This document shows positions 56,263 through 64,000 of a stretch of DNA of 64,000 nt, in pieces. Positions within the stretch are counted from its first letter, which is position 1. Each line of letters begins with the position of its first letter. A program made the translations under genes and the position numbers. A model generated the notes under the pieces. The model saw nothing but the letters and a program-made list of their open reading frames with translations. It was not told where the DNA came from and searched no databases. This DNA is from Bemisia tabaci (Eukaryota; Arthropoda; Insecta; Hemiptera; Aleyrodidae). The stretch is from contig NC_092801.1 in the NCBI RefSeq assembly GCF_918797505.1, positions 14,384,001 through 14,448,000 on the forward strand. The letters run 5' to 3'.

Positions 56263-57125
56263 ACGTCGGAAAGCTCTGTTAATCAGACGTGAACATGTCT
56301 CGTTAGTGGCAGTAGGTCAATAGACAAGGTGCGCAATTAAGCATCCTGATGCAGATTTTCTCATCGCAATCTCACGCTTACGAAGACATAAGGAGAGAAT
56401 TGGAGGTGCCTACGGTTACACAAGTGATTGCTTAGACAACGAGAAGATACGAATGTCGACTAGAAAAACATGGTAATGAAGAGGCTGCACTGTTAAAAAT
56501 TATTCTGGCCTGAGTGGCCTGAGTGAAATATTATGGAGCTATCCTGCCTGGAGCATCGAGTGAAAAAATTTTGCGGTGAGTTAGATAGCTCGCTCTGGCA
56601 TGGGAAGCTCCTTGTAGCATGTGTCACTCCAGGAAAGACAGCTATATGCTCGGGAGAGATACTTTCCACTCAGATTTAAGATACTTAAGAGGAAACAGAG
56701 CTATAATTTTCTGCGCATCATCAACGCGCATTGACCGTTACAATCTTATTCTGGAATTCACGACTGCGACGGCGTCAGTCTCCAGCCAGTGGCTTTTGCG
56801 TGAACAGTGATTAGTTGCGACTCGTGAAGGTGTACAGCAAATTAAATTTTGTTTGAAGGCTTTCCAGGATAATACCCAATGGATCCCATACCAAAGTGTT
56901 CGCTGAGTTCCTAACACGACGGAAAATAAAAATTCGTCCTAGTAGAATAGCCTACCTCCAGGAATTTTGAAAACGCCGGTAAGGGCAGCAGTTTTATGAA
57001 ACTAGGTTTAAGAGGAAAAATACATATTTCGTACCATTATACTGCAAAATTGTATCTCTTTCTCTTTTATCGCTTCATTCCTTATCGCTTGTTGATTTGC
57101 ATGTGCATGGTAGTTTATTTAGATT
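56263..57125. other. No gene recognised
   Basis: No supported exon. Small ORFs only. Confidence 0.35.
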
Positions 57126-57133
57126 ATTCCCTA

Positions 57134-57298
57134 CAGTGGCGTGGCGTGAATTGCGATAAATCGATTGTTATGCCATTTAAACCTATGGTAAAGAATCGAT
57201 TGATAAGGTGTTCGCTGCGAACACCCTGTTCATCGATCCTTTTCCATAGGTTTAAATGGCATAACAATCGATATATCGCAAAGCACGCCACGCCACTG
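57134..57298. mobile_element. Family G hAT-like MITE with TSD, best copy
   Basis: Nearly perfect 165-base palindrome, CAGTGGCGTGGCGTGAATTG to CACGCCACGCCACTG, flanked by ATTCCCTA at 57126-57133 and 57299-57306. Confidence 0.9.
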
Positions 57299-57306
57299 AT
57301 TCCCTA

Positions 57307-57845
57307 TTTAAAACCATCATGTTGCTCCCGTTAATGGATTATTTGCTTTTAGTTGTACTTCCTTGTCAAGTATCTGTAGTTTCCTTGGTGAAGGTTCGTT
57401 ATGCGTCTGGAGATGGCACTGTATGCCGAAAAACCTCAGGTGTATTGAATAAAATTTTGCAGTATAATTCTACGAAATTGTCATTTATTCTTTTTAGCTC
57501 GTATGATACTTTTGGGCATCAAAGCCTGATTATATGGGTATGGCGTGGCGTCCAGTAAAGTTAGAATTCTGTTATCGTGTATATTTATTTTTTAAGCTTA
57601 CACTGAATTTATGTTCACAAAATACTTAATATCTATAAAACTTTTCTTTGTCTAAAAGCGTTTTCGAAATTACTGGAGACAGCTGTTCAGCTATGACAAA
57701 TATTGATTTTCCGTCGCGTGTTTGCAACTCAAAAAACACTTTGGCTCCGAATTTGTGGGATATTGGCCCGAAAGTTCCTCAAACATGATTTGATTTGCAG
57801 TACAACTTCACATCTTTTCAAAAAAAAAGAACATACATTGCAGTT
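57307..57845. other. No gene recognised
   Basis: A hydrophobic 79-residue frame (57319-57558) without support. Confidence 0.3.
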
Positions 57846-57847
57846 AC

Positions 57848-57935
57848 AGGTGGAAGGGAAAGGCAGAAGAGGGAGGGAGGAGAGGGAGGGGAGGAGAGGA
57901 GAGGGGAGGGAGGGGAGGAGAGGGGGGAAACGGAT
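57848..57935 (+). repeat. GGGAGGA-type purine tract
   Basis: Almost pure G/A with many runs of three to six G. Possible quadruplex or triplex former. Confidence 0.85.
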
Positions 57936-58852
57936 CGGGGTATGAGACGGATGCCAGGGGTAAGGGGAGGGCAGTCGCCAGCGACGCAGCCCGTCCTTAT
58001 GCCTGAGTTACTTTAGCTCAGCATTTCCATACTTACGTCGGAGATTTTCAACTCCGTGGAAATTGGCCCTGAGCGATGAGTGACTTCCGAGCGACTTCCT
58101 TATATAGGTCGTGCTCTGAGCTAATTTTTTTTAACAGTGTGCAAACCTATTAGATGGAGTTTAGTAAAATTTTAGACGAACCTCTAGAATTTTAGTGAAA
58201 AGGTTAAAAAGGTTGGAGACCTTAGAACCCCCATCAAGATTTACTTTGGAAGTAGTCTGTAAGGTATGAATGAGAGTGCGAAAAGAAAAATGTGAAACAA
58301 TGAAACTAAAAACCTTCACGTTTTAATACCTCTAAAAAAAAAAGGCCGAGAATTTTGAAATCCCTGTTTTTTCAGATAATTATTGTTTTATCTAACGTTA
58401 CTTCGTAAATGTAATGCAATTCGTTTAGTTTTACTTTCAAATGTATATACATATACAAGGAAATACTTGTAGTAGTTATGTTATACTTAAATAAAATTCC
58501 TTCCAAAAAAAGAAAAAAAAAAGAATCTCACGCAGAACACGATTTGTACAAAAAAAATTACTCAAAATAACTACTAACCAAGAAATTACCGTTTTTTAGT
58601 GCACGCATGAATTCAAACTTCCCGTTAAAGACGCGAGCAACGGGCATTTTAATTATTATTTTCTATAATAGATCGGAGTTACGAATGAGCACTTAGCCCT
58701 CCTACCAGAGCTCATGAACGTCAAAGGTAGGCAGCATTAAAAATTATTGTTTCGGAAATTGCGGACTCACGACATACTTTACGACTCAAATAAGGCTGGA
58801 GCTGCAAATCTCAGGAGGATGAGTGTCCATCATCAAATCAAATCACCATCAT
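57936..58852. other. No gene recognised; half of family D
   Basis: 58530-58650 matches one arm of family D (TCTCACGCAGAACACGATTT). The rest is AT-rich. Confidence 0.4.
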
Positions 58853-59107
58853 TACTGCCGTGCTAAGGAAGAACGCTATATGGACATTCGAGAGTTGCCA
58901 AGTTTCCCTTGACACAACATGTATTTTTGACGACATGCATGCACATTTTTCTTTGAAATTTTCAGACCTTTTAGATTTAATTGCGTACGAAATTTTCCGA
59001 AATTTTTGGAAAATAATATTCTCAATTTTCTCAGTGATTTCGGTTTTTATCGGAAGAAATTTGGCAACGCCTGAAGGTTCTTACGTCGTTCTTCCTTAGC
59101 ACGGCAG
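58853..59107. mobile_element. Family B MITE, full copy
   Basis: TACTGCCGTGCTAAGGAAGA to GTTCTTCCTTAGCACGGCAG. Confidence 0.85.
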
Positions 59108-59378
59108 ATTAGCCCGCGGATTAATCACAGTTACCGGAAGTCAGCTTTTAGCAGCTTGGGCTCCGCTGTTTCCGGTAGGTACGCAAGGAAATTATTTGTG
59201 AGACAGCCGTGATGATAGATGCTTTTTTTTATTTTTTTAATCAACTTTCTTCCTTTCATTTGCGTCTGAATCTTGAGGAATCTATTCTAGAAAACTCATC
59301 GGCCAGAACTATCGAAAAATAGAATTTCTCGTCGACGATTAGCTCCTGAGACGCACTGTAAAAGGCGTGGCTCACAAT

Positions 59379-59695
59379 CATAGAGTACATAGAGTCGTAA
59401 TGTAAGTGGGAGAGCTGGCGCCACTTTTAAGCATTTTCCAGGTCCCGAATTCCGAGACTCCTGGGTGACGCCGGGTCACTTTTTCGATACATAATCGATT
59501 GTTCGCGATACACGGGTACCCTGCCATTCGACGTAAACAAAGAAGATAGGAATCACCACGTATTCCACACCGCCATTTTTGATCGAACAAGTATCGAAGA
59601 AGTGACCAAAACTCGGCGCACACCGGGCTCGGAACTCGTCGAGCAGAACATGGCGCCAGCTCTCCCATTTACATTACGACTCTATGTGCTCTATG
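59379..59695. mobile_element. 317-base MITE with 8-base TSD
   Basis: Ends CATAGAGTACATAGAGTCGT and its complement; flanked by CTCACAAT at 59371-59378 and 59696-59703. TIRs of about 45 bases (to AGCTGGCGCCA), with TSD length as in hAT elements. Its open minus-strand frame is not supported as a gene. Confidence 0.8.
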
Positions 59696-59721
59696 CTCAC
59701 AATCGGTTAGGTTAAGTTGGG

Positions 59722-59966
59722 CGCATTTCTGCCAAACGGAACCAAAGACAGATGGGACAGGAGGGGTGTGCTCGTTAGTAGAGAGCCGTAAGTATGGGTG
59801 GGAATTATAAAACGCCAGTGACGTCAGCAGCGACGATAAGCCGCCACCGCGGCTACGCGCGGGTGTCATTAACGCATGAGCCCTGTCCACAACGCCATTG
59901 TCACATGCCCATGGCTCATGAGTGCCGCATTCAGTGGGCACATAGTTCCATTTGACAGAATGTACC
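59722..59966. mobile_element. Family Q MITE
   Basis: GGCGCATTTCTGCCAAACGG at the left, TTCCATTTGACAGAATGTAC at the right; half copy near 27569. Confidence 0.6.
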
Positions 59967-60455
59967 TAAAATTCCGCTTTTCTATTTTTTCAAAAGGGAA
60001 TCGCCCTTTTTAGCACTGTTTCTTACGCAGCTTCAACGAGCAAGCCCATATATTTTCCACTCGTCTATAGTTTCGTTTGGTACGAATTCGTCCAGTTAGT
60101 AGGCTTAGTGGAGAAAGCCAATCAAATATCTTTTTGGCAGCCTTCCTTCCGTCATCTTGTTAACATGATCATATCAAACCAGCTGTTGTGCGATGTGTTT
60201 GAATTACGAAATTTCAAAATCTGCATTGTTATTGTTGAAATAAAAAATATCGGATGTGATTTTTCGAAATCATTCCACCACCACGAAATATTTCCAGACC
60301 TCTACATAGAATACAGGAAAGTCATAATTTTGACCTTTATAACGATAGGGTGGTTTTCCCAAACCGCACCCTAGAACGTCATACTGTATTCAAGTGGGTC
60401 AGTTAGGTGTTAACTTGGAGTTGTTAGCTGGCCTAGTAATGATTATTCTTGTTCG
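59967..60455. other. No gene recognised
   Basis: An 88-residue frame (60108-60374) with no known domain. Confidence 0.3.
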
Positions 60456-60458
60456 GCC

Positions 60459-60716
60459 ATGCTATCGTGAAAAGGAAGAAAGTCGTATGAGCCTCCAGGC
60501 GTTGCCAAATTTCCCGTAACAAATCACTAATTCACGGAAAATTTGTGAATACTATCCTCCCGATTTTTTTAAAAATAATTTTGCTCATATTTGATCAAAA
60601 GTATCAGAAAATTTCAGGAAAAATATTCATAACTTTCTTCTAAAATAATCATTTTGTGAGAGGAAATTTGGCAACATTTGACTGTTGATATGATGTTTCT
60701 TCAAACGCGGTGGCAT
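60459..60716. mobile_element. Family B MITE, diverged
   Basis: AAAGTCGTATGAGCCTCCAG to GATGTTTCTTCAAACGCGGT. Confidence 0.6.
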
Positions 60717-61004
60717 GGGTGCGCTGATTCACTTTTTCCTGTCATCCAGGGCGTCTCAACAGTAGTAACAATGACGACGCACGCGGAACCAGTCGGCTGG
60801 AGTCGCGTCTCGCATACGAAATAAGCCGCAAAATTGAAAAGCACCGTTCGAAGAATCGTCGACCTATCGAGTAAAAGTGAACGTTATGGGTCATTACTGA
60901 GGCTAGGCAATGTAGCTTGTGAGCTCACTGACGCCCTTGAGCGGTGACTCTTACTTTTACCGGTAAAATGGTCAGTCAACCGATGTGGTCCTTGTTGATA
61001 TCAA

Positions 61005-61213
61005 TTACCGGTAAAAAAAACCTCTTGGACCAATGCCGCGGTGCATTGACTTAAGAGTGCAGTTTCTTGTCCCCGGATTTAAGAGTCTCGAACTCTTGTT
61101 TCAAGCGGATTTTGCATTGATTCAATTCAAAATCCGCTTGAAGCAAGAGTCCAGACTCTTAAATCCGGCGACAAGAAACTGCACTCTTGAACCAAGAGGT
61201 TTTTTTTTACCAG
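61005..61213. mobile_element. Hairpin MITE distantly like family A
   Basis: ACCGGTAAAAAAAACCTCTT to AAGAGGTTTTTTTTTACCAG; arms share TTAAGAGTGCAGTTTCTTGT and AATCCGCTTGAA on both strands. Confidence 0.75.
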
Positions 61214-61219
61214 TGATGG

Positions 61220-61400
61220 GTCAGTTGCGCTGGTCGCAGACTCGTGTTTTGATGTTTGATTTATGTAGATTGGCTAAAAATAATGAGACCCCTCCAAACA
61301 GCAACTTTCTTCGTTCAATATTAACCGACTTATTGCGCTTTGAAAAAATCGGATAATGACGTCATCTACCGCGGTTGTGACGCCCGTGGTTTCAATGCAA
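61220..61400. mobile_element. Single-arm relative of the snap-back element
   Basis: GGGTCAGTTGCGCTGGTCGC ... ATGACGTCATCTACCGCGGT matches the outer arm of 17503-20443. Confidence 0.7.
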
Positions 61401-61479
61401 CTGTGTGTCTCTCTGATTGATAGAAGAACGGTGGAAAAACCAAGAGTATGCTCTATTTTGTGTTAAAGTAAGAAAAGCG

Positions 61480-61995
61480 TAATTTTTCTGCATGAATATA
61501 TGAAACATCGTGTTACAGAAGCCTCAAAATTCGTCCAAATAGAGTTGAAATTTCCAAAATTTTCTAGATTTGTTGAGTGCATATAATTCAAAAGTATTTT
61601 AAGTTAGAAATAAAAAAGGCATAATTTTTATGCAGAAACAGATGGAAAATCTGCGTTGGGGATACCTCGAAATGCTTCCAAATGCAGTTTAAATTTCAAA
61701 AATTTTCAGGATCTTTTTCAATGCATATAATTCAGGAGACTTTTTTGCTGAAAGTTCAAAAAGGAAACGTAATTGCAGAAAAGTATGGAAAATCTGCATC
61801 ACGGAAGCCTCGAAATGCGTCCGAACAGAGTTAAAATTTCAAAAATGTTCAGGATCTTTTTGAATGTGCATTATGCATTTTTTGCTGAAATTTCAAAAAG
61901 GAAACGTATTTTTTCTGCAGACATTGATGGAAATCATGCGTCACAGAAGCCTCAAAATGTCTCTATTTAGATTACAAATTTACAAAATTTTTCGG
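61480..61995 (+). repeat. Tandem array, about 165-base unit, three copies
   Basis: Each unit holds GGAAAATCTGC, ACAGAAGCCTCAAAAT-like, AAATTTCAAAAATTTTCAGG and TTTTTGCTGAAAGTTCAAAA words. Units differ clearly from each other, so the array is old. Confidence 0.7.
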
Positions 61996-62152
61996 GAGGG
62001 GATCCCCGAACACCCCTCCGAACTGGGGGGTATTCCATATCCCCAGACCCGCCGGTGGTAGAGGGACCCCACAAGCCCCCCCCCCCCCCCCCCGAAACAA
62101 AATCCTGGCTATGTGCCTGCTTTGCCTATCAGTTTCAACAATCATCCCGCCG

Positions 62153-62412
62153 ATGCAAAAAGAAATCGAGTGTTTTTATGTCCAAGGAAGTATAAGTACT
62201 TTCGACACACGAGCAATGTTTGGATTCCACGAAGCGGTAATTACTGGAGTTCCAAGTACTATCGGTGTGTATATCACTTCCTTTGTGAAGAGTCTAGGAA
62301 AACTGACCTTCAGGTTGGAAAATTGTTTGAGCCATACCGATCTCGTTCTGTCAGTCTGTCAAAACATCGCTCAGGGTATGGCTTAACAGAACGAACATTC
62401 TCGCGTGGTTGT
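62153..62412 (+). pseudogene. Possible FLYWCH-like zinc-finger fragment
   Basis: In frame 1 the translation includes NRVFLCPRKYKYFRH and KYYRCVYHFLCEES, which recalls the FLYWCH finger order (NR...l..KYkY.RH...YWRC....C.a). The Trp of the motif is Tyr here, and the terminal His pair is not clear. It is bounded on the left by a fragment of family F. A donor-like GAG|GTAAAAG lies at 62417, but the frame has a stop (62413-62415) just before it. Read as a decayed exon or a chance likeness. Confidence 0.22.
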
Positions 62413-62587
62413 TGAGGTAAAAGTGGTCATGAATGACGCGACAGGAAAGCTGAATGAATATGAGAAAACGTTGCCGGCTCGGGCGACGAGTATTGATATT
62501 CCATGCGCAGAACCAAACATTTTCAAGAAGGATAAGATAATCAGGATCGCAATAATAAATTAATTTTATATTTACTAAGTCCCTTAT

Positions 62588-62751
62588 CAGTGGCGTGGCG
62601 TGAATGATCGATTGTCAATATCTCGCCATTTGAAGCTATGGAAAAGAATCGATTAGGAAGGTGTTCGCTGCGAGCACCCTGATAATCAATCTTGTTTCAT
62701 AGGTTTGAATGGCGTATCAATCGATACATCGCAAAGCACACCACGCCACTG
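62588..62751. mobile_element. Family G hAT-like MITE with TSD
   Basis: CAGTGGCGTGGCGTGAATG to CACACCACGCCACTG, flanked by TCCCTTAT at 62580-62587 and 62752-62759. Confidence 0.88.
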
Positions 62752-62910
62752 TCCCTTATTACCGGAGGCCATTTGCACCTCTGAAGAGAATAACAATGAA
62801 GAGGGTGTGTACAAATACAGAACGCAGCATGACAGAGAGTAGGAAAAATATTTTTTTTTCATTTCACTGTTTTTTTTTTTTTTTTTTTTTTCTGTTTCCT
62901 TCTTGAATTT

Positions 62911-63130
62911 TTCACACCACAAACCGAAAAAAAAGGATGCTGATTTAACATGTTGGGTGTAAAAAAGTGTGCGACAACTCACAAAACGCTGAATTAATCG
63001 CCAAAGCAGCTACTTTAGCAATGTCGAGGTGTAAAAGTAACTGCTATGGCGATTAATTCAGCGTTTTGTGAGTTGTCGCACTCTTTTTCACCTCCAGAAT
63101 GTTAAATCAGCATCCTTTTTTTCGGTGTGA
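62911..63130. mobile_element. Hairpin MITE with TTCACACC ends
   Basis: TTCACACCACAAACCGAAAA at the left and TTTTTTTCGGTGTGA at the right; arms share GGATGCTGATTTAACAT and ACAACTCACAAAACGCTGAA almost exactly. Confidence 0.8.
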
Positions 63131-63260
63131 TTATGTTTCCGGAAAGTGCCAGTAAAAGTGTATAATATATTAATATTACTATTAAACCCTCTATGACATG
63201 AATTAATTTTGGGTCTCAAATTCTGGGGGACACTAATCTATTTTGTAACTTGCATAACAA

Positions 63261-63945
63261 TATTGAGTACTAAATGTTTTCAAAATTTTAAATTTAGGGG
63301 AATCAATTTTTCAAAAAAAGAAAAAAAAACTCATGAAAATTCGCAAAATTACGTCACAGAGGAAAGATTCAATTTTTAAAAACCCCAGAAATATGTTGTT
63401 ACGAATTCGTAACGATACGCCATACAGGGTAAATATGAATTTTATAAAGATCACGTATTGTGGGTCTGATTTTATTATATATTATTTGTATAATGCACTA
63501 AATGTTTCAAAATTTTAAATATAGGGGAATCAATTTTTCAAAAAAAGAAAAAACTCATGAAAATTCGCAAAATCATGTCACAGAGGATGGATTCAATTTT
63601 TAAAAACCTAAAAAATATGTTGTTACGAATTCGTAACGATATGCCGTACAGGGTAAATATGGATTTTATAAAGATCACGTATTGTGGGTCTGATTTTATT
63701 ATATATTATTATGTACTAAATGTTTCAAAATTTTAAATTTAGGGGAATCAATTTTTCAAAAAAAGAAAAAAAAACTCATGAAAATTCGCAAAATTACGTC
63801 ACAGAGGAAAGATTAAATTTTTAAAAACCCCAAAAATATGTTGTTACGAATTCGTAACGATACGCCATACAGGGTAAATATGGATTTTATAAAGATCACG
63901 TATTGTGGGTCTGATTTTATTACATATTATTCGTATAATACTCAA
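63261..63945 (+). repeat. AT-rich tandem array, three 218-227-base units
   Basis: Each unit contains AGGGGAATCAATTTTTC, ATGTTGTTACGAATTCGTAA and GATCACGTATTGTGGGTCTG. The spacing between GGGG marks is 227 then 218 bases. Units are highly alike, so the array is young. An A run at about 63951-63967 closes it. Confidence 0.9.
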
Positions 63946-64000
63946 TTAAAAAAAAAAAAAAAAAAAACTGACTCCTCGCAACTTCATGCACGACTTCATG

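Noticed and set aside
57703..57945. Gly/Arg/Glu-rich protein
   Set aside because: Translation of a simple GGGAGGA-type purine tract.
59378..59668. Minus-strand ORF of 96 residues as a gene
   Set aside because: It coincides with a MITE that has TIRs and an 8-base TSD.

Overview
This window is insect nuclear DNA. The genome is AT-rich and repeat-rich, with sparse genes, spliceosomal introns, a tRNA-derived SINE, a non-LTR retrotransposon and dozens of hairpin-forming non-autonomous DNA transposons. The one complete protein recognised is an insect-type ionotropic receptor. From memory, several repeat families look like those of whiteflies (Bemisia). I could not check this, so read it as 'hemipteran insect, probably a whitefly'.

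Genes. (1) 7816-12084 (+): three exons with matching splice phases encode a protein with a hydrophobic, signal-peptide-like start and an LRAT-type (NlpC/P60-like thiol acyltransferase) domain. The conserved His sits in exon A, a second His in exon B and the candidate catalytic Cys in exon C. The first exon was not found, and the 3' end of the reading frame runs into a transposon. (2) 31556-33896 (+): a nearly intronless ionotropic receptor of about 780 residues with TM1, pore, TM2 and TM3, broken by a single frame change at 33101-33110. (3) 28279-29552 (+): a weaker candidate for a small secreted protein, possibly in three exons. (4) 55616-56035 (-): the C-terminal end of a dead LINE reverse-transcriptase ORF. 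(5) 62153-62412 (+): a doubtful FLYWCH-like fragment.

Layout. 1-7.6 kb: hairpin MITEs and one tandem-repeat-bearing element. 7.6-12.1 kb: LRAT gene with MITEs in its introns. 12.1-17.5 kb: nested MITEs, including a pogo-like element inside another hairpin element. 17.5-20.4 kb: a large inverted repeat with 878-bp arms of constant pairing and a 750-bp loop. 20.4-28.2 kb: MITEs and unassigned sequence. 28.2-34 kb: the candidate small secreted gene and the ionotropic receptor. 34-54.9 kb: dense nested MITEs, a local tandem duplication at 39.5-40.6 kb, and a SINE with target-site duplication inside a MITE. 55.4-56.0 kb: a 5'-truncated LINE with target-site duplication. 57-64 kb: hAT-like MITEs with clean 8-bp target-site duplications, two tandem arrays and unassigned DNA.

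The protein genes show no sign of acting together. Repeat families are given letters here (A, B, C and so on) only to link copies inside this window. Family identities were judged by eye, so repeat ends are good to roughly 5-20 bases unless a target-site duplication is given.
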